A DNA stretch of 19,036 bases, from assembly GCA_025936205.1 (NCBI GenBank), contig JAICTU010000131.1, positions 1-19,036 of the forward strand. Reading direction: 5' to 3'. The notes beneath the pieces were generated by a model that was not told the DNA's origin, searched no databases, and worked only from the letters and a program-made list of their open reading frames with translations. Shown piece after piece: positions 1-6,378 of this stretch (its first letter is position 1; the number at the start of each line of letters is the position of its first letter). The position numbers were made by a program, and so were the translations under genes. Source of the DNA: Polyangiaceae bacterium. GTDB taxonomy: Bacteria > Myxococcota > Polyangia > Polyangiales > Polyangiaceae.

Positions 1-1
1 A

Positions 2-841
2 CTCTTCCTCGGCGATACGGATCTGGGGACGGTGCGCCTGGTGCAGGCCGCTCGCATCCCGCCGCTGGCGCAATACGTGAAAGACGTGCCCGCAGCGCTG
101 GAGCAGAGCCTCCAGCATGCGCTCGCGCGCGATCCGAAGACCCGCTATCAGACGGCGCGCGAGTTCGGCCGCGATCTGAATCGCGTCCTCTTCCAGATGG
201 GCCGCCCCGTGTCGTCCTTCGACATCGGCGGCCTGGTCGCCGACGTCCGCGAAGAGCAGCGGCGCCAGCGCGGTGCGCGGCCGAAGCAGCAGACGCTGAT
301 TGGCAACCTGATCCAGGACGCCATGATGAGCTTCACCTCGCTGCAGGAGGATGAAGAGAGCGATTCCGCTCTCGATCCGGGGCCCGAGGAACAGAGTGGA
401 GTGGGGGCCATCCCGCTCAGCTTCGGCACCTTCGAGGGCTCACACGCGGCCACCCGTCTACCGACGGCGGAGCCCTCGCAGGTCAATTTGGCCCCGCCGG
501 GAGGCTTTGAGGCCGGCAATCTGGCCGCGCTCGAAGACCAGGGCTTCGACGCTCCGCGCGGCCATAGCCAGCCTCCCCGATCTCATGCGTCCGGTGGCGC
601 GCCCCGGCCGCCGCCGTCGAAGGGGGCTCGCCCCTCGGTCCGCCCCCCGCCTCGGAATGTCCCCGCCGCGGGCAACTATCCTGGTGCCGCTCATTCCGGC
701 GGCCACCCCGGCCATCCCCCGCACCTCGTGCCGGCGCCGTCCGCAATCGCAACGCTGCCGCTGCGGTTTTGGATCATCGCGGCGGCATTGGTGTTGATCG
801 GTGTTGCGCTCGCCGCCTACATGGCGGGCGTGTTCAGCTGA
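2..841 (+). CDS. Serine/threonine protein kinase, C-terminal part (5' truncated by window)
   Basis: The frame is open from the left edge, so only the 3' end of the gene is present. The first residues (LFLGDTDLGTVRLVQAARIP) and the following ALARDPKTRYQTAREFGRDL match the end of the C-lobe of bacterial Hanks-type Ser/Thr kinases; the Arg of DPKTRYQTA is the conserved subdomain XI position. ATP-binding and catalytic loops lie outside the window. After the kinase comes about 160 residues of Pro/Gly/Ser-rich low-complexity linker and then one hydrophobic segment (FWIIAAALVLIGVALAAYMA) close to the C-terminus, so the kinase is probably anchored in the inner membrane by its tail, an arrangement common in myxobacteria. 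The gene converges on infC with 36 nt between the stop codons. Substrates cannot be inferred. Confidence 0.85.
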   Translation, partial: LFLGDTDLGTVRLVQAARIPPLAQYVKDVPAALEQSLQHALARDPKTRYQTAREFGRDLNRVLFQMGRPVSSFDIGGLVADVREEQRRQRGARPKQQTLIGNLIQDAMMSFTSLQEDEESDSALDPGPEEQSGVGAIPLSFGTFEGSHAATRLPTAEPSQVNLAPPGGFEAGNLAALEDQGFDAPRGHSQPPRSHASGGAPRPPPSKGARPSVRPPPRNVPAAGNYPGAAHSGGHPGHPPHLVPAPSAIATLPLRFWIIAAALVLIGVALAAYMAGVFS

Positions 842-850
842 CGAATCATT

Positions 851-871
851 GGCCGCGGCTTCAGCGCGGCC
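851..871. terminator. GC-rich hairpin between convergent kinase and infC genes
   Basis: A perfect 7-bp stem (GGCCGCG 851-857 with CGCGGCC 865-871) has a 7-nt loop. It lies 9 nt after the kinase stop and 6 nt after the infC stop on the other strand, so it could serve both. Neither side has a T run, so if it terminates it is not a canonical intrinsic terminator. Confidence 0.4.
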
Positions 872-877
872 GCGGAC

Positions 878-1576
878 TCATTCGTCCTCGTCTTCGTCCT
901 CGTCATCATCGTCGTCGTCCGTATCGGCTTCGTCCTCGATTTGCTCTTCCTCGAGCTCAGCCGGCGAGACGCCACGCGCTGCAGCCTCCGCCTCGCGCCG
1001 CGCACGCTCGCTGGCGAGCCGCTGCAACACGATGGGCTTGGGCCCGACGATGGCGCTCATGGTGCGCCCTTCCATCTGAGCACGCTGCTCCACGTTGGCC
1101 AGATCGATGAGCTGCTCGATCAGCCAGTCCAGCTGCATCTGCGCGCGCTGGGGATGGGTGATCTCGCGGCCGCGAAAGCGCACCGTGAACTTCACCTTGT
1201 TGCCCGATTCGAGAAAGCGGCGCGCTGCTCGAACCTTGACCTGAAGGTCATGGTCGTCCGTCTTGGGGCGGAGCTTCACTTCCTTGAGCTCGACGACGGT
1301 CTGCTTGCGCTTGGCATCGCTCGCCCGCTTCTTTTCCTCGTACTTGTAGCGCCCGAAATCGAGGATTTTGCAAACTGGCGGGATGCTCTTCGGGTTGACC
1401 TCGACCAGGTCGAGCCCGCGAGTCTCGGCAGCCTTCAACGCCTCCGAAGTCGGCATCACCCCCAGCTGCGATCCATCATCCAGCACCACTCGCACCTCAG
1501 GCACGCGGATGCGGTGATTCACCCGGATCTGAGGCGCCCGCGTATCGCGCGGTGCCATGCGTCTACCCATCGCCAT
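878..1576 (-). CDS. infC: Translation initiation factor IF-3 with acidic C-terminal tail
   Basis: IF-3 binds the 30S subunit, prevents premature 50S joining and checks the start codon and initiator tRNA. The 232-residue product has the N-domain (about residues 15-88, with RGLDLVEVNPKSIPPVCKI and the DFGRYKYEEKKR helix) and the C-domain (about 92-178, with KEVKLRPKTDDHDLQVKV and KVKFTVRFRGREITHPQ). E. coli IF-3 is about 180 residues; here roughly 50 more follow, ending in a run that is almost entirely Asp/Glu (DTDDDDDDEDEDEDE). M. xanthus IF-3 (Dsg) also carries a C-terminal extension reported to matter for development. The start is ATG 1576, not the AUU used in E. coli infC; an in-frame TAG lies three codons upstream and AGGAG (1590-1586) sits 9 nt before the ATG. 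Neither thrS nor rpmI/rplT is adjacent. Confidence 0.97.
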   Translation of the reverse strand: MAMGRRMAPRDTRAPQIRVNHRIRVPEVRVVLDDGSQLGVMPTSEALKAAETRGLDLVEVNPKSIPPVCKILDFGRYKYEEKKRASDAKRKQTVVELKEVKLRPKTDDHDLQVKVRAARRFLESGNKVKFTVRFRGREITHPQRAQMQLDWLIEQLIDLANVEQRAQMEGRTMSAIVGPKPIVLQRLASERARREAEAAARGVSPAELEEEQIEDEADTDDDDDDEDEDEDE

Positions 1577-2055
1577 GTATTGCTACTCCTGCTCCTTTTT
1601 TTTTCTTCGAGAGCCCTCGAGGCCTCGTAACTCGTCCCCGCACGGATTGCGCAGAGCCGGGGCGCGCCGCGGTGATCCGCTCTCGCTTCCCGGCGTTCCC
1701 CCGCGCGACATTCTGCCACGCTCGACAGCGCCAGCCACTCTAGCGCAGCTCACTGGTGAAGACTCGCGCCATTCGCACCGGCCGCCCTGGTGTGGCGCCG
1801 CGGGCCCGCCCTGGCGGGTTGCGGACCGCGGTAGGAGCGTATCCGGTCGCGTCGCCGAGCTGCGCGTCTGCTGCACTCCAGATGGACGCGCAGCGCCAGC
1901 CGTGTCGCTGGCTTCCCGGGCCGCGGGGTCTCCCCGCAGCACCCGCGCCGCGTCCCGAGACGACGTCGTCATGGACAACGGGGGCTCATAGACGAATCGC
2001 GAGGCTGATGGCGGCGGTGCTGACGGCGGCCGTATCTCCAACGGGAGGCAACGGG
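1577..2055. other. Region without a convincing gene upstream of infC
   Basis: About 480 bp between infC and the hairpin after tRNA-Val. Open frames exist on both strands (for example minus 2074-1583 and plus 1557-1991), but their translations are Arg/Ser/Pro/Ala-rich, have no recognisable motif, and overlap each other as expected of random GC-rich DNA. The stretch must contain the infC promoter unless infC is co-transcribed with the tRNA gene. I could not pick out a convincing promoter. Confidence 0.5.
1586..1604 (-). promoter_or_regulatory. Ribosome binding site and A9 tract of infC
   Basis: On the minus strand a run of nine A (1604-1596) is followed by GGAGCAGGAGT and, 9 nt after AGGAG, the ATG of infC. 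The unpaired A tract next to a strong Shine-Dalgarno site should favour 30S access and fixes the start at 1576. Confidence 0.6.
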
Positions 2056-2074
2056 GTGCGGGGGATCCCCGCAC
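2056..2074 (-). terminator. Hairpin downstream of tRNA-Val
   Basis: A perfect 8-bp stem (GTGCGGGG 2056-2063 with CCCCGCAC 2067-2074) and a 3-nt loop begin 18 nt past the 3' end of the tRNA. The stem is very stable but no T run follows on the minus strand. It is a plausible processing or termination signal for the tRNA transcript. Confidence 0.4.
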
Positions 2075-2092
2075 AGCGAGCCGCTTCTCCCG

Positions 2093-2164
<72 letters not shown>

Positions 2165-2186
2165 GGATCGTGTCACGGACCTCGCC

Positions 2187-2216
2187 TACTTAGGATGTAC
2201 GTCCGGCGACTGTCAA
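2187..2216 (-). promoter_or_regulatory. Putative sigma-70 promoter of tRNA-Val
   Basis: The minus strand has a perfect -35 box TTGACA (2216-2211), an 18-nt spacer and TAAGTA (2192-2187) as a poor -10 box. Transcription would begin near 2180, about 16 nt before the tRNA 5' end, which fits a stable-RNA gene. The consensus -35 in such GC-rich DNA is the main support. Confidence 0.5.
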
Positions 2217-2319
2217 GCAAGGGCGGTTCAGTCTCTGCCCGGTCGCACGCGGCGCCGGCAGGCCGCCTGAACGTGTTTTCACCTGAGTTTTGCGCTGGGC
2301 CGCGCGGGGGAACCGTAGC

Positions 2320-2348
2320 TTGCGCGGTCTGGCTAAACTCGGTATAGG
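2320..2348 (+). promoter_or_regulatory. Putative promoter of yajC-secD
   Basis: TTGCGC (2320-2325), a 17-nt spacer and TATAGG (2343-2348) form a reasonable sigma-70-like promoter. The start site would fall near 2355, just before GGAGG (2359-2363) and the TTG start of yajC at 2368. This argues against a longer yajC beginning at the ATG at 2290. Confidence 0.45.
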
Positions 2349-2367
2349 CCCGCCCCTCGGAGGTACA

Positions 2368-2787
2368 TTGAATTTCGGGGTCTTTGCGTTCCAGGCCGTG
2401 CCGGATTCTCCCCACCCAGGGAGCGCTCCCAGCTCCGGAACGGGGCAGCCCGCTCCGCCGGGCGACGGCGGCGCGCCGCCGCCGGGCAGCCTCGGGCTGT
2501 TCAAGCCGCTGCGTATCCTGCTGCCGGTCATCCTGATTCTGTTTTTCCAGAGTCGGTCGCAGCAGAAGAAGCAGGAGGCCAACATCTCTGGCCTGAAGAA
2601 AGGCGACCGCGTGGTCACGCAGAGCGGTCTCATCGGGCGCCTCGTGTCGATCGAAGGCCGCTATGCCGAGCTCGAGCTCCTGCCGTCACGCACCAAGGTG
2701 ACGATCCTGCGTTCGGGTCTCGTCGGGCGCGACGCCGAGGGCGAGGCGAGCAGCACCGAGCCCAGCGCCGAAAAATCGAAATCCTGA
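2368..2787 (+). CDS. yajC: YajC, preprotein translocase accessory subunit
   Basis: YajC is a small single-span inner membrane protein that associates with SecD-SecF at the SecYEG channel. The 139-residue product has a Pro/Gly/Ser-rich N-terminus, one membrane span (LLPVILILFF), the basic RSQQKKQE patch and the typical YajC domain (LKKGDRVVTQSGLIGRLVSIEG...AELEL). A Ser/Glu/Lys-rich tail follows. I chose TTG 2368 because GGAGG lies 4 nt upstream and a promoter candidate sits just before it. An in-frame ATG at 2290 and GTG at 2398 are alternatives. secD follows after 39 nt, the usual gene order, so the two are almost certainly one operon. Confidence 0.9.
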   Translation: MNFGVFAFQAVPDSPHPGSAPSSGTGQPAPPGDGGAPPPGSLGLFKPLRILLPVILILFFQSRSQQKKQEANISGLKKGDRVVTQSGLIGRLVSIEGRYAELELLPSRTKVTILRSGLVGRDAEGEASSTEPSAEKSKS

Positions 2788-2826
2788 GAGCTGCCCTCAG
2801 CTCCCCTGAATATCGGACCTTCGCTA

Positions 2827-4935
2827 GTGGACACCAATACCGTTCTCGCCATCATCTTCGCGGCCTTCACGCTCGCCCTCTTGCTCGGCGGACAGCTGCG
2901 TCGGCAGAGCCGAGCGGCGTGGTGGTTCGGCGCGATCTGCACGGCTTCTGCCGCCGCGGCGGCTCACTACGACTCGTTCTGGACGATGTTCAGCTTCGGT
3001 CTGCTCGGGATCTGGGCGTTCATCGGTGGGCTGAAGGTGCTCGACGCCAACTGGCGCATGCGCTTCGGGCTGGTCGTGGCCGTGAGCGCGCTGGGTCTGA
3101 TCTCGCTCTGGCCTTCGCTGGAGACCATGACCGAGGGGCGCATCCCGTGCCCCGAGTACGTCCGTGATCACGTCAAGTTCCGGCTCGTGGCGGGTCTCGA
3201 CCTGCGCGGTGGCCTGCGCCTCGTGTACACGGTCGACGTCGACGAGGCGCTGAAGGATCGGCGCGATCGCCTGTACGAAGACATGCAGGTGGCGCTGGCC
3301 AAGATCTTCGAGCTCCACTCCGGCGAGGAGCGTCCCGGCGAGGAAGTCTACGCCAAGCTGCGCGAAAAGGTGACGCTGGAGAAGCCGGCGGGCGACTCGC
3401 GCACGCTGAAGCTCACGCTCAAGAACCCGGCGGACGCCGCCAAGATCGACGCTCCGTTCTTGCAACAGTTCACGAACGAGCTCTCGTTCTCGCAGGGCGC
3501 GGACCAGCAGGGCTGGATCTTCCGGCTGCGCAACAACGTCGAGAGCCAGATCCGCGAGAACGCCGTCGCGCAAGCCAAGGAGATCGTGCTGCGCCGCGTG
3601 GACGAGCTCGGTCTGCGCGAGGCCGCGGTCTCCACCCGCGATGAGGACATCATCATCGAGGTGCCCGGTCAGGACGAGTCGGGGTTCAAGGAGATCCGCG
3701 ACATCATCGGGCAGACGGCGCGGCTCGAGTTCAAGCTGCTCGACGACGAGACCGACTTCTTCGCGAGCTTCCGCACCAGCGCCGACAAGACCAGCTTGCC
3801 GGAAGGTGTCGGCTTTGCGCAGGAGACCACGACCGTCGGGCAGGACTCGGATGGCGAGGCCAAGCGCAAGACCATCACCTACGCCTTCATGCGCAAGAAG
3901 CCGGACGAGACCTCCAAGCAGGCGCTCGATCGCTTCAAGGAGTGGGCGGCGACCTTGACGCTGCCTCCGGATCGCGAGCTCGGTTTCGAGCTCGAGCACG
4001 AGACCGATCCGATCACGCTCAAGTCCACCGAGACGGGCTGGCGCACGTTCTTGCTCAAGAGCCGCGCCGAGATCACGGGCGACATGATCCGTGACGCGCG
4101 CGCCCAGCCCGACACCAGCCAGAACAGCCTCGGCGGTTGGTACGTGGGCATCCGCTTCACCGACGCCGGCGGCACGATCTTCGAGCGCATCACCGGCGCC
4201 AACATCAAGCGCCGCTTCGCCATCATCCTCGATGGGCGCGTCGAGAGCGCGCCGGTGATCCAGACGCGCATCGCGGGCGGCAACGCCAGCATCACGCTCG
4301 GCTCTTCGGATCCCGAGAGCCAGCTGCGCGACGCTCGCAAGCTGGAGCTGGTCTTGCGCTCGGGCGCCCTGCCCGCCCCGATCACTCCCTCGAACGAACA
4401 GCACATCGGCCCCTCGCTGGGCGCGGACTCGATTCAGCTCGGTGTGCGCGGCGCGTTGGTCGGCGTGATCAGCGTGCTCGCCTTCATGGTGATGTACTAC
4501 CGGCAGTCCGGGATCTTCGCGAACATCGCCGTGACCTTCAACGTCGTGCTGCTGCTGGCGATCCTCGCGTCCTTCGGCGCGTCGATGACCTTGCCCGGCA
4601 TCGCCGGTCTGGCGCTCACGGTGGGTATGAGCGTGGACGCCAACGTGCTGATCAACGAGCGCATCCGCGAGGAATTACGCGCTGGGCGCAGCCCGCGCGC
4701 TTCGGTCGATCTCGGTTACGGCAAGGCCTTCAGCGCCATCGTCGACGGCCACTTGACGACCCTGACCAGTGCTATCGTACTGGCGCAGTTCGGCACAGGG
4801 CCTATCAAGGGCTTTGCCGTGACGCTGATCGTGGGCGTCGCCTGCAGCTTGTTCACGGGCGTGACGATGACGCGCGTGATGTTCGACGTCTGGGTGCGCG
4901 GCCTGCACCGCAACGCCAAGCTCGACCTCGGTTGA
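2827..4935 (+). CDS. secD: Protein translocase subunit SecD with extended N-terminus
   Basis: SecD works with SecF to use the proton gradient to pull proteins out of the SecYEG channel on the periplasmic side. The SecD signature GLDLRGG is at residues 123-129. The periplasmic region ends with LKSRAEITGDMI (about 410), and the C-terminal membrane domain has GMSVDANVLINERIREE with Asp604 in the proton-path position. The 702-residue protein is longer than E. coli SecD (615). It has three extra hydrophobic spans (about 4-22, 30-46 and 50-70) before the canonical first span (about 76-96), and a long insertion (about 315-405) in the periplasmic domain. The start is GTG with no clear Shine-Dalgarno site; ATG 3058 would remove the extra spans but leave 270 nt uncovered after yajC. 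No secF follows. Confidence 0.95.
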   Translation: MDTNTVLAIIFAAFTLALLLGGQLRRQSRAAWWFGAICTASAAAAAHYDSFWTMFSFGLLGIWAFIGGLKVLDANWRMRFGLVVAVSALGLISLWPSLETMTEGRIPCPEYVRDHVKFRLVAGLDLRGGLRLVYTVDVDEALKDRRDRLYEDMQVALAKIFELHSGEERPGEEVYAKLREKVTLEKPAGDSRTLKLTLKNPADAAKIDAPFLQQFTNELSFSQGADQQGWIFRLRNNVESQIRENAVAQAKEIVLRRVDELGLREAAVSTRDEDIIIEVPGQDESGFKEIRDIIGQTARLEFKLLDDETDFFASFRTSADKTSLPEGVGFAQETTTVGQDSDGEAKRKTITYAFMRKKPDETSKQALDRFKEWAATLTLPPDRELGFELEHETDPITLKSTETGWRTFLLKSRAEITGDMIRDARAQPDTSQNSLGGWYVGIRFTDAGGTIFERITGANIKRRFAIILDGRVESAPVIQTRIAGGNASITLGSSDPESQLRDARKLELVLRSGALPAPITPSNEQHIGPSLGADSIQLGVRGALVGVISVLAFMVMYYRQSGIFANIAVTFNVVLLLAILASFGASMTLPGIAGLALTVGMSVDANVLINERIREELRAGRSPRASVDLGYGKAFSAIVDGHLTTLTSAIVLAQFGTGPIKGFAVTLIVGVACSLFTGVTMTRVMFDVWVRGLHRNAKLDLG

Positions 4936-4955
4936 GGTTGCGGCGAAAAGGAATT

Positions 4956-4992
4956 GGGCCGAGCTCCACTATCGGGGCTCGGCCCTTTCACT
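4956..4992. terminator. Bidirectional intrinsic terminator after secD and galU
   Basis: GGGCCGAGC (4956-4964) pairs perfectly with GCTCGGCCC (4977-4985), and the stem can extend inward by four more pairs including one G-T wobble. On the plus strand TTTCACTTTCC follows; on the minus strand AATTCCTTTTC follows. It closes the yajC-secD operon 20 nt after the secD stop and lies about 80 nt beyond the galU stop. Confidence 0.8.
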
Positions 4993-5064
4993 TTCCATCC
5001 GGCTCCAGGAGGGCCCGCTGTGCCCTTTGCACCCGCGCGTACCCTCCGAAGCCGGTAGCCTCTC

Positions 5065-5952
5065 TCAGCGGTTCAGAATGCCGCTCTGCGCGAGCTCGCG
5101 CAGGTGGGCGGCGAAGTCGGAACCAAACTCCGGGTGCCGCAGCATGTACTCCACGTTGGCCTTCATGAACCGCAGCGGGTCCCCGGTGGTGTGCCAGGTG
5201 CCCTCGATGGCGTGCACCAGCACGCGGTCGGTCTTGGACAGCTGGTGGATCGCCGGCGTGAGGTACAGCTCCTCGCCCGGGCCGACCTTCTGCGCCAGCA
5301 GCAGATCCACCACCTTGGGCGACAGGACGAAGCGCCCGAGCTGGGCCAACGTGCTGGGGGCGCGCTCGGGAGCGGGCTTTTCCACCACTGATTCGAGCTC
5401 GAGCGGGTCTCGGCCCGGCTTCAGCGCAATCGCGCCGTAGCGGTTGATCTCCGCGCGCGGCACGTCCTGAGCTGCCACCACGGCGGCGGGCCCGTGTGCC
5501 TCGTAAAGGTTTGCCAGCTGGCGTACGCAGGGCGTCTCCGACAGCACCAGATCGTCGCCGAACAGGTAGGCGAACGGCTGATCGCCGATGAAGCGCTGCG
5601 CGGCCAGGATCGGCGAGCCGTTGCCGTAGGGCAGGCGCGCCGTCTGGCGCACGAGAGCGAAGTTGGCCAGCTGCGAGATTTCGCGCACGCGCGCGAGCAG
5701 CGCCTCCTTGCGGTTCTCCGAGAGATGCACCTCCAGCCCGCGGTTGCTGTCGAAGTGATCCGCGATGCTCTGCGTGCCCTCGCGCACGACCAAGATGATG
5801 TCTTCGATCCCCGACGCGGCACACTCCTCGACCAGGTACTGGATTACCGGCTTGTCGACGATGGAGAGCAGCTCCTTGGGCACGACCTTGGTGGCCGGCA
5901 AAAAGCGAGTTCCGTAGCCCGCAACGGCGATCACGGCCTTCTTGATCTTCAC
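5065..5952 (-). CDS. galU: UTP--glucose-1-phosphate uridylyltransferase
   Basis: The enzyme makes UDP-glucose from UTP and glucose-1-phosphate, a precursor for lipopolysaccharide, exopolysaccharide and trehalose/glycogen metabolism. The 295-residue length is normal. The nucleotide-binding N-terminus reads AVAGYGTRFLPATKVVPKEL, followed by DKPVIQYLVEE; other family landmarks are PYGNGSPILAA, FAYLFGDDLVL with the metal-binding DD, RYGAIAL, VVEKP, and GEELYLTPAI. The start is GTG 5952 with GAGGGA about 8 nt upstream. The gene stands alone, facing away from the lipoprotein gene at 6379, and its transcript should end at the hairpin at 4956-4985. Confidence 0.96.
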   Translation of the reverse strand: MKIKKAVIAVAGYGTRFLPATKVVPKELLSIVDKPVIQYLVEECAASGIEDIILVVREGTQSIADHFDSNRGLEVHLSENRKEALLARVREISQLANFALVRQTARLPYGNGSPILAAQRFIGDQPFAYLFGDDLVLSETPCVRQLANLYEAHGPAAVVAAQDVPRAEINRYGAIALKPGRDPLELESVVEKPAPERAPSTLAQLGRFVLSPKVVDLLLAQKVGPGEELYLTPAIHQLSKTDRVLVHAIEGTWHTTGDPLRFMKANVEYMLRHPEFGSDFAAHLRELAQSGILNR

Positions 5953-5974
5953 GTGCGCATTCCCTCTCTCTCGT

Positions 5975-5991
5975 CACACGCGTTGCGTGTG
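5975..5991. repeat. Inverted repeat in the galU leader
   Basis: CACACGC (5975-5981) and GCGTGTG (5985-5991) form a perfect 7-bp inverted repeat with a 3-nt spacer, 22 nt upstream of the galU start codon. It could be an operator or an mRNA hairpin; no regulator is identifiable. Confidence 0.4.
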
Positions 5992-6344
5992 CAAAACTCG
6001 AATGTTTCCAATCTCCGGCGCGAGGCAGCCGAAGTCTGACGTCGGTCCCGGAATTGGGCAAGCTCGGGGCTCTTTTCTCCCTGCCTCCAGCTGGCTTGGG
6101 AGGGCAGGAGCCCGCCGCTCGGGCGAGGCAGCTCCACCATGAAACGGTAGGGCGAGACGAGGTAGCGCGACACATCGGGGCAAACATCGGCGCAGCCTGT
6201 GCTGTCGGAGCACTGGCTGCGCGCGGCAGCGATCGGTTGCCCCGAAATCGCGAAATCGCCCACTTTTCCTGCCGAGATCATGCGCCCTTGGATTGTTCGC
6301 GTGGCTGCGGCACGCCTGCCGTTGCGCTGCCAGATGTCCCTTGC

Positions 6345-6358
6345 GGGCTAGCTAGCCC
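6345..6358. promoter_or_regulatory. 14-bp perfect palindrome upstream of lipoprotein gene
   Basis: GGGCTAGCTAGCCC is a perfect palindrome 20 nt before the ATG at 6379. Its position fits an operator for a dimeric regulator, but the site is unique in the window and nothing identifies the protein that would bind it. Confidence 0.3.
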
Positions 6359-6378
6359 TCCTACAGTATGAGTAACCG

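Larger units (their letters stand above)
5953..6378. other. Divergent intergenic region between galU and a lipoprotein gene
   Basis: About 426 bp separate two divergent genes. It holds an inverted repeat in the galU leader and a 14-bp palindrome near the lipoprotein start, listed separately. A 110-codon minus-strand frame (6281-5949) ends in MRT-TGA, its stop overlapping the galU GTG. It has no recognisable domain and a mixed composition, so I do not call it a gene. Confidence 0.45.

Noticed and set aside
1583..2074. Minus-strand 163-codon frame upstream of infC
   Set aside because: Low-complexity Arg/Ser/Pro/Ala translation, overlapping similar random frames on the plus strand.
2824..4404. 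Long minus-strand open frame opposite secD
   Set aside because: It is antisense to a confident SecD coding region, has Leu/Arg/Ala/Glu-biased composition typical of GC-rich shadows, and shows no domain.
5949..6281. Minus-strand 110-codon frame ending on the galU start
   Set aside because: The GTGA overlap is attractive, but there is no recognisable domain or ribosome site and composition is mixed; kept only as an observation.
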